DNA of 64,000 nt from Mycobacteroides immunogenum (GTDB lineage: Bacteria > Actinomycetota > Actinomycetes > Mycobacteriales > Mycobacteriaceae): NCBI RefSeq assembly GCF_001605725.1, contig NZ_CP011530.1, positions 2,294,001 through 2,358,000 on the forward strand. Direction: 5' to 3'. This document shows, in pieces, positions 45,491 to 55,119 of the stretch (within the stretch, counting starts at the first letter, position 1; every line of letters begins with the position of its first letter). The position numbers were made by a program, and so were the translations under genes. Under the pieces are notes generated by a model. The model worked only from the letters and a program-made list of their open reading frames with translations. It was not told where the DNA came from and ran no database searches.

Positions 45491-48226
45491 TTGACCACAG
45501 TCCCCACGCCGCAACTGAGCGCGTTCTCGCAAGGGCTGAGTTTCGCGCTCGACCCATTTCAGGTGCGCGCCTGCACCGCACTGGAGAACGGGCACGGCGT
45601 GCTGGTCTGTGCGCCCACCGGCGCGGGCAAGACCATTGTCGGTGAGTTCGCAGTGCACCTGGCGCTGGCCGCCGGGCGTAAGTGCTTCTACACCACCCCG
45701 ATCAAGGCGCTGAGTAACCAGAAACACAACGATCTGGTGTCCGTGTACGGACCCGAAAAGGTCGGTCTGCTCACCGGCGACTCGTCGATCAACTCCGACG
45801 CGCCGGTGGTGGTGATGACCACCGAGGTGCTGCGCAACATGCTGTACGCGGATTCACCAGCGCTGCATGGTCTTTCCTATGTCGTCATGGACGAGGTGCA
45901 CTTCCTCGCCGACCGGTTCCGCGGTGCGGTGTGGGAAGAGGTGATCCTGCACCTGCCCGAGGACGTCGCGCTGGCCAGCCTTTCGGCCACGGTGAGCAAC
46001 GCTGAGGAGTTCGGCGGCTGGATCAAGACGGTGCGCGGCGATACCACCGTGGTGGTCGACGAGACGCGCCCGGTTCCGTTGTGGCAGCACGTCATGGTGG
46101 GACGGCGGCTGTTCGACCTGTTCGATTACGACGGCAAGAAAACCGAGGTCGATCCGGAACTCACGCGCTACATCGCCCAGCGCCGGCAGGCCGATCGCTT
46201 CGCGGACTTCGACCGCCCGCGCCGCCGGGGGCCGCACGATCGCAGTGGGCGCCCACCCACCCTGTACCGTCCGCCGTCGCGGCCCGAGGTCATCACGCGG
46301 CTCGACGAGGACGGCCTGCTCCCGGCGATCACCTTCATCTTCTCCCGCGCCGGATGCGATGGTGCTGTGTCGCAATGTCTTCGGTCCCGCTTGCGGCTTA
46401 CCACGGAGCAGGAGCGGCACGAGATCGTCGCCATCATCGACCGGCGCACCGAAGGGCTGCCCGAGGCCGATCTGGATGTGCTCGGGTATTGGCAGTGGCG
46501 TGAGGGGCTGCTGCGCGGTATCGCCGCGCACCATGCGGGGATGCTCCCGGTGTTCCGCCACACCGTCGAGGAGCTGTTCACCAAGGGATTGGTGAAGGCG
46601 GTGTTCGCCACCGAGACACTGGCATTGGGAATCAACATGCCCGCGCGCACAGTGGTGCTGGAACGGCTGGTCAAATTCAACGGCGAGCAGCATGCCGCGC
46701 TGACCCCTGGGGAGTACACCCAGCTGACGGGCCGGGCGGGCCGCCGCGGAATCGACGTCGAGGGACACGCCGTCGTGCTGTGGACGCCCGAGCTGGAGCC
46801 CAGCGAGATAGCCGGTCTGGCCTCCACCCGTACCTTCCCGCTGCGCAGTTCCTTTGCGCCGTCCTACAACATGACGATCAACCTGGTGCACCGGATGGGA
46901 CCGGATCCGGCTCGGGAACTGCTGGAGCGATCGTTCGCGCAATACCAGGCCGACCGCTCCGTCGTGGGCCTGGTACGCGGCATCGAGCGCGGTCAGAAGA
47001 TGCTCGACGAGATCGCCAATGAGGTTGACGGGCATGATGGTTCGGTCTTGCAGTATGTCCGGCTGCGAGCCGGCCTCGCCGAACGTGAGCGGGCCGCCGC
47101 GCGGGCGTCCCGGCTGGAACGCCGCGGGGCGGCCAATGAGGCTCTGGCCGCCCTCAAGCGGGGTGACGTCATTGCGATCCCGCACGGCAGGCGCAATGGG
47201 GTGGCCGTGGTGCTGGAGCCCGCCCACGACGAGGACGACCCGAGGCCGTTGGTTCTCACCGAACATCGTTGGGCCGGCAGGATTTCATCGGCTGACTATT
47301 CCGGTGGGGCCGAACCACTGGGATCCCTGACGCTGCCCAAGCGCGTCGAGCATCGTCAGCCCAAGGTGCGCCGCGATGTGGCGTCGGCATTGCGCTCGGC
47401 ACTCGACGAGGGCCGGGTCCGCAGGCCGGCGGTGGGTAAGCGGCGCGCGGATGGTTCTCCTGGAGACGCCGACGCCGATGTGGAACGGCTACGGCGCGAA
47501 ATTCGGGAACACTCAGTGCATCACGCCCCCAAGCGCGAGGAATTGGCGCGTATCGGCGAGCGCTATCTGCGGATCGAACGCGACAACGCCCAATTACAGA
47601 AGAAGGTGGCGGCCGCGACCAATTCACTGGCCCGCACCTTCGACCGCATTCTGACGCTGCTCACCGAACGTGGGTATGTCGAGGCCAGCTCCGAGCTCGG
47701 CATGAAGGTCACCGAGGACGGCATGCTGCTGGCGCGTATCTACAGCGAGAGCGATCTGCTGGTGGCCGAATGCCTGCGGCGCGGACTGTGGGCGGGGCTC
47801 AAACCCGCGGAGCTGGCGGCGGTGGCATCGGCGGTCTTGTACGAGTCCCGCGGTGACACGGTGTCGCCGACCGGAGAGGCGCCGACGGCCGCGCTGCGTG
47901 GCGCGCTCGCCGAGACTCATCGGGCGCTGGCTCGGCTGCGGCGCGACGAACAGCTGCACCATCTCGCGCCGACGCGCGAGATCGATGAGGGCTTCGTGGC
48001 CGCGGTCTACCGGTGGGCCACCACGGGAGATTTGGCGGCGTCGTTGGCGGCGGCCGGTGACACAGGTACCGCGCTGCCGGCAGGCGATTTCGTGCGGTGG
48101 TGCCGGCAAGTGGTGGATCTGCTGGACCAGATTCACAAGGCTGCGCCCGACGCCGCATTGCGTTCCACGGCGAAGACGGCGGTCGGCGACGTGCGGCGTG
48201 GCGTCGTTGCCGTTGATGGCACATAA
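45491..48226 (+). CDS. helY: DExH-box helicase HelY (Ski2/Mtr4-like)
   Basis: A 911-residue superfamily 2 helicase with motif I CAPTGAGKT (about 40-48), motif II DEVH, motif III SAT, and GRAGRRG in motif VI. A Ski2-type DSHCT region fills the C-terminal third. It is near-identical in plan to M. tuberculosis HelY (906 residues) and probably unwinds RNA or RNA-DNA structures. TTG 45491 gives the expected N-terminus, with no strong ribosome site. It follows tatC by 22 bp and is likely co-transcribed. Confidence 0.93.
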   Translation: MTTVPTPQLSAFSQGLSFALDPFQVRACTALENGHGVLVCAPTGAGKTIVGEFAVHLALAAGRKCFYTTPIKALSNQKHNDLVSVYGPEKVGLLTGDSSINSDAPVVVMTTEVLRNMLYADSPALHGLSYVVMDEVHFLADRFRGAVWEEVILHLPEDVALASLSATVSNAEEFGGWIKTVRGDTTVVVDETRPVPLWQHVMVGRRLFDLFDYDGKKTEVDPELTRYIAQRRQADRFADFDRPRRRGPHDRSGRPPTLYRPPSRPEVITRLDEDGLLPAITFIFSRAGCDGAVSQCLRSRLRLTTEQERHEIVAIIDRRTEGLPEADLDVLGYWQWREGLLRGIAAHHAGMLPVFRHTVEELFTKGLVKAVFATETLALGINMPARTVVLERLVKFNGEQHAALTPGEYTQLTGRAGRRGIDVEGHAVVLWTPELEPSEIAGLASTRTFPLRSSFAPSYNMTINLVHRMGPDPARELLERSFAQYQADRSVVGLVRGIERGQKMLDEIANEVDGHDGSVLQYVRLRAGLAERERAAARASRLERRGAANEALAALKRGDVIAIPHGRRNGVAVVLEPAHDEDDPRPLVLTEHRWAGRISSADYSGGAEPLGSLTLPKRVEHRQPKVRRDVASALRSALDEGRVRRPAVGKRRADGSPGDADADVERLRREIREHSVHHAPKREELARIGERYLRIERDNAQLQKKVAAATNSLARTFDRILTLLTERGYVEASSELGMKVTEDGMLLARIYSESDLLVAECLRRGLWAGLKPAELAAVASAVLYESRGDTVSPTGEAPTAALRGALAETHRALARLRRDEQLHHLAPTREIDEGFVAAVYRWATTGDLAASLAAAGDTGTALPAGDFVRWCRQVVDLLDQIHKAAPDAALRSTAKTAVGDVRRGVVAVDGT

Positions 48227-48307
48227 GGTCGAGCAAACGCTAAGGTGGAGCGTCAGCACGCTCTTACACACCGGTAAGAAACATAAGGTCGCGACACGGG
48301 AGGAACG

Positions 48308-49015
48308 ATGAGCGGTCCACAGGGAACGGAACCCGGCGGACAGTGGGCGCCGCAACCTGGGCAAGGCCAAGAGCCCTGGCAGACACCGCAATCCTCAGAT
48401 CCGGCGCAGCAGGGCGAGCCGAGTTGGCAGCAGCCCGCCTACGGTCAGGGACAGCAGTATCCGCAGTACCAGCAGCCTGGTTTCCCGGGCGGTGGTTTCG
48501 GCGATCCGAGCCAGTTCGGTCAGCAGCCCGGCCAGGGATTCGGTGAGCCGAGTCAGTTCGGGCAGCCCGGCGCCTACGGCCAGCAGGGCCAGTACGGACA
48601 GCAGGGTGCATACCCCGGCCAGTACGGACAGCAGCAGGGGCAGCCGTTCCCACAGTTCGGCGCCGGTAAGCCGCAGCGGTCCACCAAGACCATCGCGATC
48701 ATCGGCGGCATCGTCGCGGCCGCGGTCATCCTGATCGTGGTGCTGGTCACCGCGTTCCTGGCTCCCGGTTGGGCGATGACCACGACCCTGGATGTCAACA
48801 AGGCCCAGGACGGCGTGACGAAGATCCTGACCGATGAGACCAACGGGTACGGCGCCAAGAACGTCAAGGACGTCAAGTGCAATGACGGCAACAACCCCGA
48901 GGTGAAGAAGGGCGCCACCTTCACCTGCGATGTGAGCATCGACGGCACCAAGCGTCAGGTCACCGTGACCTTCCAGAACGACAAGGGCACCTACGAGGTA
49001 GGCCGTCCCAAGTAG
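48308..49015 (+). CDS. DUF4333 membrane protein with Gly/Gln-rich N-terminus (Rv2091c-like)
   Basis: A 235-residue protein. Residues 1-120 are low complexity and rich in Gln, Gly, Pro and Tyr, with repeated GQYGQQG-type units. One transmembrane helix lies at about 127-150 ([22 protein letters not shown]). The extracytoplasmic C-terminal domain is of the DUF4333 type, with two cysteines (VKCNDGNN and FTCDVSIDG) that could form a disulfide. Its place after helY matches Rv2091c. Function is unknown; a strong terminator follows. Confidence 0.85.
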   Translation: MSGPQGTEPGGQWAPQPGQGQEPWQTPQSSDPAQQGEPSWQQPAYGQGQQYPQYQQPGFPGGGFGDPSQFGQQPGQGFGEPSQFGQPGAYGQQGQYGQQGAYPGQYGQQQGQPFPQFGAGKPQRSTKTIAIIGGIVAAAVILIVVLVTAFLAPGWAMTTTLDVNKAQDGVTKILTDETNGYGAKNVKDVKCNDGNNPEVKKGATFTCDVSIDGTKRQVTVTFQNDKGTYEVGRPK

Positions 49016-49026
49016 CCGGTTTCGCG

Positions 49027-49065
49027 AAAACGCCGAGTGTGCAGATCCGCACACTCGGCGTTTTT
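49027..49065. terminator. strong intrinsic terminator after the DUF4333 gene
   Basis: Arms AAAACGCCGAGTGTGC (49027-49042) and the exact complement (49049-49064) with a 6-nt loop, followed by T. The A and T runs on either side let it act in both directions, between the DUF4333 gene and the convergent exonuclease gene. Confidence 0.92.
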
Positions 49066-49071
49066 GTATCG

Positions 49072-50037
49072 CTAGGGCAGACCGTCGAGCGCTTTCTGTA
49101 GACGGGTGACCGCCGACCCGATGCCCAGTTCGGTAGCCAGTTCGGCGACGCGCTGCGGGTCGCGCGCGGTCAGCGGCAGCGTGTCGCTGTCGCGGTCGAT
49201 TGTCACCGGTGCGTCCACCGCGACCCGTACCACCGGCTCGGCAGCACATATGTAGTCGGTTGCCGCCTGCAGCTTGGCGCGGACCGCCTTGGCCAGACCG
49301 GATTTCGGATCATCGGCAGCGGCGAGGATGCCGTCCAGCGAGCCGTACTCGGCGAGCAGTTTGGCCGCTGTCTTCTCACCGACGCCCGCGACACCGGGCA
49401 GGCCGTCGGATGGGTCGCCGCGCAGCAGGGCCAGCTCCGCGTAGGCCGCGCCGGCACGCTCGACGGGCACGCCGTACTGCTCGGAGACTTCGTCGGGGCC
49501 GAACAAGGTGGCCTTGGCGAATCCTCGCCCCATGTAGAAGACGCGGACGGGCACCGGGGCGTCGGTGACGACCTGCAACAGGTCGCGGTCACCGCTGACC
49601 ACGATGACGGGGTCGCGGCGCTCGGTGGCGGCGAGGGTGCCCAGTACGTCGTCGGCTTCGAAACCAGGGGCCCCGGCCGAGGCGATACCGAACGCGTCCA
49701 GCATGGCGGCGATCATGTCGACCTGGGGTGTCAGTTCGTCGGGCACCTCCTCGACGTCGACGACACCGTCGGGCTCTTCTTCCACCACCCGGTGCGCCTT
49801 GTACGACGGAATCGCGGCAACCCGCCAGGCAGGTCGCCAATCCAGATCCAGGCACACCACCAGCCGATGCGGCCGATGCAGCGTGATGAGCTGGGAGATG
49901 GTGTCGAGGAAGCCGCGGACCGCGTTGACGGGTCTGCCATCAGGGGACTTGATGGAGTCCGGGACCCCGAAGTAGGAACGGAACCACAGGCTGGCGCCAT
50001 CGAGGAGCAGGACTGGTCGGTGGAGGTCTTCTGACAC
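49072..50037 (-). CDS. stand-alone 5'-3' exonuclease (PolA N-terminal domain type)
   Basis: A 321-residue nuclease homologous to the 5'-3' exonuclease domain of DNA polymerase I, without a polymerase domain (Rv2090-like). Acidic metal ligands are in [25 protein letters not shown] and SGDRDLLQ. The helix-three-turn-helix segment is [21 protein letters not shown]. It probably removes RNA primers or flaps. GTG 50037 ([14 protein letters not shown]) is preferred because the longer frame crosses the pepE promoter. Confidence 0.88.
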   Translation of the reverse strand: MSEDLHRPVLLLDGASLWFRSYFGVPDSIKSPDGRPVNAVRGFLDTISQLITLHRPHRLVVCLDLDWRPAWRVAAIPSYKAHRVVEEEPDGVVDVEEVPDELTPQVDMIAAMLDAFGIASAGAPGFEADDVLGTLAATERRDPVIVVSGDRDLLQVVTDAPVPVRVFYMGRGFAKATLFGPDEVSEQYGVPVERAGAAYAELALLRGDPSDGLPGVAGVGEKTAAKLLAEYGSLDGILAAADDPKSGLAKAVRAKLQAATDYICAAEPVVRVAVDAPVTIDRDSDTLPLTARDPQRVAELATELGIGSAVTRLQKALDGLP

Positions 50038-50057
50038 GGCTCTCAACCTATGCCAGA

Positions 50058-50063
50058 TAGCCT
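50058..50063 (+). promoter_or_regulatory. pepE: predicted -10 element of pepE
   Basis: TAGCCT, 7 nt before ATG 50071. The spacing predicts a leaderless message and supports 50071 rather than 50050 as the start. Confidence 0.55.
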
Positions 50064-50070
50064 GGACCGT

Positions 50071-51195
50071 ATGGCAGCCCAGCGTTTCGAATCCGATGTC
50101 TACGCCAACCGTCTGCGGCGCGCCGCGCAAGAGGCGGTGAAGGCAGGGGTCAGTGGACTGGTCATCACGCCCGGCTACGACCTGAGATACCTCACCGGGT
50201 CGCGGGCGCAGACCTTCGAGCGGCTCACGGCGCTGGTGGTGCCGGCCTCGGGGCGGCCCACCGTGGTCGCCCCCCGAATGGAGCTTGCGGCGCTGCGGGA
50301 TTCAGCCATCGGAGACTTGGATATCCCCATCAGTGACTGGGTCGACGGCGAGAACCCCTATGAGCTGGTGCGCGCGGCGTTGGGGTCCTCGGGAACGGTG
50401 GCCGTCACCGAATCCATGCCGGCATTGCATCTGCTCCCGTTGACGGACCTGATCGGGACGGTGCCGGTGCTGGCCACCGGGGTGCTGCGCCGACTGCGGA
50501 TGGTCAAGGATGCCTCCGAGATCGATGCGCTGCGTAAGGCGGGCGCCGCGATTGACCGGGTGCATGCGCTGGTGCCCGAACTGCTGGCTCCGGGACGTAC
50601 GGAGGCGCAGGTGGCCGCGGATATCGCCGAAGCCATTGTGGCCGAGGGCCATTCGGAGGTGGCTTTCATCATCGTCGGTTCGGGACCCCACGGGGCCGAC
50701 CCGCACCACGAGTGCTCGGACCGGGAGCTGCGGGCCGGGGACATCGTGGTGGTTGATATCGGCGGTAGCTATGAGCCGGGCTATAACTCGGACAGCACCC
50801 GGACCTACAGCATTGGTGATCCTGATCCCGATGTTGCTCAACGGATTTCCATTCTTGAACAGGCGCAGCAAGCCGCGGTTCACGCCGCCCGCCCGGGTGC
50901 GACAGCCGAATCCGTGGATGCCGCCGCGCGCCGGGTGCTCACCGAGGCAGGGATGGGGGAGGCCTTTGTCCATCGCACCGGGCACGGCATTGGGCTATCG
51001 GTGCATGAGGAGCCCTACATCGTGGAGGGCAACGACCTGGTCTTGGAGCCCGGCATGGCCTTCAGTATCGAGCCCGGCGTCTACTTCCCCGGTCAATGGG
51101 GCGCACGCATCGAGGACATTGTGGTTGTCACCGAAAGTGGTTGTGAATCTGTAAATTTGCGGCCCCACGGCCTGACCGTGGTACCTATTCGCTAG
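50071..51195 (+). CDS. pepE: M24-family aminopeptidase / Xaa-Pro dipeptidase PepE
   Basis: A 374-residue peptidase. The N-terminal creatinase-like domain runs to about 130 ([30 protein letters not shown]). The pita-bread catalytic domain carries metal ligands in [27 protein letters not shown] and RIEDI. It cleaves N-terminal residues ahead of proline, probably in the cytoplasm. The location and length match M. tuberculosis PepE (Rv2089c, about 372). Its end overlaps the convergent biliverdin-reductase-like gene by 11 bp. Confidence 0.92.
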   Translation: MAAQRFESDVYANRLRRAAQEAVKAGVSGLVITPGYDLRYLTGSRAQTFERLTALVVPASGRPTVVAPRMELAALRDSAIGDLDIPISDWVDGENPYELVRAALGSSGTVAVTESMPALHLLPLTDLIGTVPVLATGVLRRLRMVKDASEIDALRKAGAAIDRVHALVPELLAPGRTEAQVAADIAEAIVAEGHSEVAFIIVGSGPHGADPHHECSDRELRAGDIVVVDIGGSYEPGYNSDSTRTYSIGDPDPDVAQRISILEQAQQAAVHAARPGATAESVDAAARRVLTEAGMGEAFVHRTGHGIGLSVHEEPYIVEGNDLVLEPGMAFSIEPGVYFPGQWGARIEDIVVVTESGCESVNLRPHGLTVVPIR

Positions 51196-51610
51196 GGCTG
51201 TCGGTCCGGTTCAGTAGATCGGAGGAGCCCAGCACCCGCTGGATCTTGACCTCGATGACCACTCGCTTGGGGTTCACGCGTGGCGTGCGGTAACGCTGCG
51301 CGTAACGCAACTCGGCGTCACGCACCGCTTCCTTTTCCGTGACAACGGTGGCCGCGCCCTCCAGGGAGAGCCAGCGGGCTCCGTCGACCTGGCTGAGTAC
51401 GGCGAGGCCGCCGCGTTCGGCGTTGATGGCCTTCTGCGAGCCGCCCGTGGTGATCACCCGCGCGATGTGGGTAGTGGGGTCAAAAGTGAAGCCGACGGCC
51501 ACCACATGGGGGCTGTTGTCTTGACGCAGTGTGGTCAGCATGGCCAGATGGCGCTCGGACAGAAAGGCCAGCGCGTCATCGGTAAGTCGGGTGGTAGGGG
51601 TGTTCGGCAT
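51185..51610 (-). CDS. F420-dependent biliverdin reductase-like PPOX enzyme (Rv2074-like)
   Basis: A 141-residue split-beta-barrel protein nearly identical in pattern to Rv2074 ([55 protein letters not shown] and WLSLEG). In M. tuberculosis Rv2074 reduces biliverdin to bilirubin with F420H2. The conserved phosphate-contacting Lys and Arg region ([12 protein letters not shown]) is present. ATG 51610 is taken; the codon before it would be TTG. It ends inside the 3' end of pepE on the other strand. Confidence 0.88.
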   Translation of the reverse strand: MPNTPTTRLTDDALAFLSERHLAMLTTLRQDNSPHVVAVGFTFDPTTHIARVITTGGSQKAINAERGGLAVLSQVDGARWLSLEGAATVVTEKEAVRDAELRYAQRYRTPRVNPKRVVIEVKIQRVLGSSDLLNRTDSPSE

Positions 51611-51645
51611 CAACTCTCACGCTAGCGCAGGTCATAATCGCTGAC

Positions 51646-52437
51646 GTGACCGACACGGTGCGACACTCCGGCCAGCTTGGGGATGAGCCGCGTGCGCGAA
51701 GGCCGTCGACGGTGGTGATCTTCGGCGGCCGCAGTGAGATCGGGCTCGAGGTGGCAATTCGATTGGCGCCGGGTAACACCGTGGTGCTGGCCGCACGCCG
51801 GGCCGATGACCTGGGCGATGAGGAACGGCGGGTGCTGGAGGCGGGCGCGGCGGGTGTCGATCGCATCGAATTCGACGCGGGTCGGCTCGAATCCCATGAA
51901 TCGGTGCTGGCTTCCATCATCGAACGGCACGGGACCATCGACGTGGCCGTTCTCGCGTTCGGGCTGCTGGGTGATCAGGCGCGGGCGGAGACCGATGCCG
52001 AACACGCCACCGCGATCGTGCACATCGACTACGTGGCGCAGATCGCGTTGCTGACCAGTCTGGCCGTGCGCATGCGAGGTGCCGGGCGCGGTGCTCTGGT
52101 GGTGTTCTCCTCGATCGCCGGATGGCGGGTGCGCCGGGCCAACTATGTGTACGGATCGGCCAAGGCGGGGTTGGACGGATTCGCGAACGGACTCGCCGAC
52201 GCGCTGCACGGATCCGGGGTCCACCTGCTGCTGGCGCGCCCTGGTTTCGTGATCGGCCGGATGTCCGCCGGAATGTCGCCGGCGCCGTTGTCGAGCACGC
52301 CGCCCCAGGTGGCCGAAGCGACGGTGCGGGCATTGCGCAGCGGAAAACGGACGGTGTGGATCCCGCGGGCATTGGGTGCGCTGGCGTTCGTGATGCGATG
52401 GGTACCGTCATCGGTATGGCGCAGGATGCCGCGGTGA
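51646..52437 (+). CDS. short-chain dehydrogenase/reductase (Rv2073c-like)
   Basis: A 263-residue Rossmann enzyme. The dinucleotide loop VVIFGGRSEIGLEVA deviates from the usual TGxxxGIG. AFGLLGD matches the NNAG position. The catalytic Ser is in VVFSSIAGWRVRR, with YxxxK in YVYGSAKAG. This form resembles the DprE2-type SDRs of mycobacteria, including Rv2073c, which in M. tuberculosis lies beside the cobL region. Cofactor and substrate are unknown. A CATAAT -10 box sits 7 nt before the GTG start. cobL begins within its last codons. Confidence 0.82.
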   Translation: MTDTVRHSGQLGDEPRARRPSTVVIFGGRSEIGLEVAIRLAPGNTVVLAARRADDLGDEERRVLEAGAAGVDRIEFDAGRLESHESVLASIIERHGTIDVAVLAFGLLGDQARAETDAEHATAIVHIDYVAQIALLTSLAVRMRGAGRGALVVFSSIAGWRVRRANYVYGSAKAGLDGFANGLADALHGSGVHLLLARPGFVIGRMSAGMSPAPLSSTPPQVAEATVRALRSGKRTVWIPRALGALAFVMRWVPSSVWRRMPR

Positions 52438-53618
52438 TTACCGTGATCGGGATAGGTGCGGACGGTGTCGACGGACTGTCCACGCGTTCCCGTCGTGAAT
52501 TGCAGCGCGCATCAGTTATTTTCGGTTCGCTTCGCCAGCTGGAGCTGCTGGCCGAGGAATCGTTGGCGGCCGAATGCCGGGTGTGGCCCTCACCGCTGCT
52601 GCCCGCGCTGCCCACCATGTTCGACGGTCTCGGCGATGTCCACGTGCTGGCCAGCGGCGACCCCATGTTGCACGGCATCGGCACCACACTGACCCGGCTG
52701 TTCGGCGCGCGGCGGGTGCGCGTCTATCCGCATGTGTCCAGCGTGTCACTGGCCTGCGCGCGGATGGGTTGGCCGGTAAACGGCGTGGAGATCATCAGTC
52801 TGGTGAATTCCCCCGTCGATTCGGCCCGGCGATACAGTGGTCGTGCGGTGGTGTTGAGCCGCAATGCCAACACCCCGGGGGCGCTGGCGCAGACGCTGTC
52901 GGATGCCGGGCTGGGCGCATCACGGCTGACGGTGTGGGAGCAGTTGGGCGCGGCGGCCGAGCGCTCGTTCGGCGCAGTCGCCCACGATTGGCGCCACCTA
53001 CCTGGTGATGCGCTCAATGTCATTGCCGTCGAATATATTCCGGCGGACGAGAGAGTAATCCTGCCTTTGGTCACGGGGCTACCAGAGGACGCTTTCGAGC
53101 ATGACGGGCAGATCACCAAGCGTGAAATCCGCACGATCACCCTGGCGTCGTTGGCGCCACGGCCCGGTCAGCGGCTGTGGGATGTCGGCGCGGGGTCGGG
53201 AAGCGTTGCGGTGGAATGGTCCCGTAGTGGCACCGGCTGTAGTGCCTCGGCCTTCGAGGTCGAGCCATCGCGGCGGGCCTCCATTTCCGCCAATGCCAGG
53301 AAGTTCGGCGTCGATATCGAGGTTCTAGGCGCGGCCCCAGATGATTTCGGGCAGGCCACCGCGCCCGACGCGATTTTCGTCGGCGGCGGCGTGACCCAAC
53401 CGGGCCTGCTGGAAGCGTGTTGGGCGCAGCTCCCCAGCGGAGGCCGAATGGTCGTCAACGCGGTCACGGCGGAGTCCGAAGCGCTTTTGTTGCAATGGTA
53501 TTCACGCCACAGGGGAGACCTGCGCAGATATCGCGTCGAGGATGCCGCCCCGCTCGGGGGCTTCACCAGCTGGAGGTCTCGTCTGCCCGTCGTTCAATGG
53601 AGCACCGAAAAGTCATGA
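52434..53618 (+). CDS. cobL: precorrin-6Y C5,15-methyltransferase (decarboxylating)
   Basis: A roughly 394-residue bifunctional enzyme of aerobic cobalamin synthesis. The N-terminal CbiE domain methylates C5 (ITVIGIGADGVDGLS; ASGDPMLHGIG). The C-terminal CbiT domain methylates C15 and decarboxylates (AFEHDGQITKREIRTITLASLAPRPGQRLWDVGAGSGSVAVEW). GTG 52434 overlaps the SDR stop (GTGA) and gives an N-terminus like M. tuberculosis CobL; ATG 52416 is an alternative. The gene overlaps cobM by 4 bp. Confidence 0.93.
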   Translation: MITVIGIGADGVDGLSTRSRRELQRASVIFGSLRQLELLAEESLAAECRVWPSPLLPALPTMFDGLGDVHVLASGDPMLHGIGTTLTRLFGARRVRVYPHVSSVSLACARMGWPVNGVEIISLVNSPVDSARRYSGRAVVLSRNANTPGALAQTLSDAGLGASRLTVWEQLGAAAERSFGAVAHDWRHLPGDALNVIAVEYIPADERVILPLVTGLPEDAFEHDGQITKREIRTITLASLAPRPGQRLWDVGAGSGSVAVEWSRSGTGCSASAFEVEPSRRASISANARKFGVDIEVLGAAPDDFGQATAPDAIFVGGGVTQPGLLEACWAQLPSGGRMVVNAVTAESEALLLQWYSRHRGDLRRYRVEDAAPLGGFTSWRSRLPVVQWSTEKS

Positions 53619-54370
53619 CCGTCTACTTCATCGGCGCCGGTCCCGGAGCGGCCGACCTCATTACGGTGCGCGGCCAGCGGATCCTGCGGCGATGCCCCGT
53701 CTGCCTGTATGCGGGATCGATCATGCCGCGTGACCTACTGGACGAGTGCCCGCCGGGGGCCCGGATCATCGATACCGGTCCGCTGACTCTGGACGCCATC
53801 ATCGACGAGATCTCCGCGGCCGACGCACAGGGATGGGACGTCGCCAGACTGCATTCGGGCGATCCCTCGCTGTACAGCGCGGTTGCCGAGCAGCGGCGCC
53901 GGCTCGATGCGCTGGGTATCGGCCACGAAATTGTGCCGGGGGTCCCGGCATTCGCGGCCGCGGCCGCCGCACTGGGCACCGAACTCACTGTTCCGGGTGT
54001 CGCGCAGACCGTCACCATCACCCGGGTTTCGACGTTGTCCACCGCGATGCCGCCGGGTGAAGATCTGCGCAGCCTGGCTGCCCCAGGGGCGACGCTGGCA
54101 CTGCACCTGGCGGCAGCCCAGATCGACAGTGTGGTGGGCGACCTCGTCGCGGGGGGATATTCACCGGATACCCCGGCCGCAGTGGTGGCATACGCCAGTT
54201 GGCCCTCCGAGATCGTCCTGCGCGGCACCCTCGCCGACATAGCGTCAAAAATGACGGCGTCCGGTGTGACTAAGACAGCGGTCATCTTTGTCGGCAAGGT
54301 GCTTGCGGCGGAGGGCTTCAGTGACAGTTATCTGTATTCGGCGGGACGTCGGAGAGGGGCCTCGCACTAG
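53615..54370 (+). CDS. cobM: precorrin-4 C11-methyltransferase
   Basis: A 251-residue SAM-dependent tetrapyrrole methylase. The N-terminal glycine-rich loop is VYFIGAGPGAADLITVRGQ, followed by CLYAGSIMP and LHSGDPSLYSAVAEQ, the hallmark CobM/CbiF segments. It methylates C11 of precorrin-4 to give precorrin-5. It is coupled to cobL by ATGA and to cobK by TAGTG. Length is normal for the family. Confidence 0.94.
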   Translation: MTVYFIGAGPGAADLITVRGQRILRRCPVCLYAGSIMPRDLLDECPPGARIIDTGPLTLDAIIDEISAADAQGWDVARLHSGDPSLYSAVAEQRRRLDALGIGHEIVPGVPAFAAAAAALGTELTVPGVAQTVTITRVSTLSTAMPPGEDLRSLAAPGATLALHLAAAQIDSVVGDLVAGGYSPDTPAAVVAYASWPSEIVLRGTLADIASKMTASGVTKTAVIFVGKVLAAEGFSDSYLYSAGRRRGASH

Positions 54371-55119
54371 TGGCAGCGCTACGGAAGATCTTGATCCTCG
54401 GGGGTTCGGCGGAGGCGCGTGAGCTGGCCGGGCGACTCGCGCCCCGATTCGAAGTCACCACCTCGCTCGCCGGGCGCGTGAACAACCCCGCGGTACCCGC
54501 GGGGGCGCTGCGTATCGGCGGCTTTGGCGGCGAAGTAGGCCTGCGAAAATGGTTGGTGGACAACTCCATCGACGCGGTGTTGGACGCCACGCACCCGTTC
54601 GCGGCGACGATCACCGAGAACGCGGTCGCCGCGTGCGACCGGCTGGGCATCCCGCATCTGGTTCTGCGGCGCCCACCCTGGCCCGCGGGCGATGCCACCG
54701 TGGTGTCTTCCGCGGCCGAGGCCAAGGACGCGGTGACAGCACAGGGCTTCTCTCGGGTGTTCTTGACGTCGGGGCGGTCCAGTATCGGGGCGTTTCTGTT
54801 CTCGGACGCCTGGTTCCTGATCCGCGTGGTGGAACCCATGTCCGCCGATGAACTACCCGAACGGCACCATCTGCTGTTGTCCCGTGGCCCGTACACGGTT
54901 GCCGCGGAAACCGAGCTGATGCGCCAATACGAGATCGAGGTGCTGGTCACCAAGAACAGCGGTGGCTCCATGACCTCGGCCAAGTTGGAAGCAGCTGCGG
55001 CGCTGAACATTCCCGTCGTCATGATCGACAGACCGGCGCTACCGGAGAATGTGTCCACGGTGGCGACCGTGGATGAGGCGCAGCAGTGGGTTATCGAGCG
55101 GGATACCGCCGGGGTGTGA
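54370..55119 (+). CDS. cobK: precorrin-6A reductase
   Basis: A 249-residue CobK/CbiJ-type enzyme that reduces precorrin-6A to precorrin-6B with NADPH. It shows the N-terminal ILILGGSAEARELAGRL loop, the conserved LDATHPFAATITENAV segment (about 74-90) and VTKNSGG(S)MTSAKLEAA near the end. GTG 54370 shares a base with the cobM stop. The last 29 bp overlap the convergent cobIJ gene. Confidence 0.93.
   Translation: MAALRKILILGGSAEARELAGRLAPRFEVTTSLAGRVNNPAVPAGALRIGGFGGEVGLRKWLVDNSIDAVLDATHPFAATITENAVAACDRLGIPHLVLRRPPWPAGDATVVSSAAEAKDAVTAQGFSRVFLTSGRSSIGAFLFSDAWFLIRVVEPMSADELPERHHLLLSRGPYTVAAETELMRQYEIEVLVTKNSGGSMTSAKLEAAAALNIPVVMIDRPALPENVSTVATVDEAQQWVIERDTAGV

Noticed and set aside
45854..47266. 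470-codon minus-strand frame inside helY
   Set aside because: Antisense of a conserved helicase; no promoter, ribosome site or domain.
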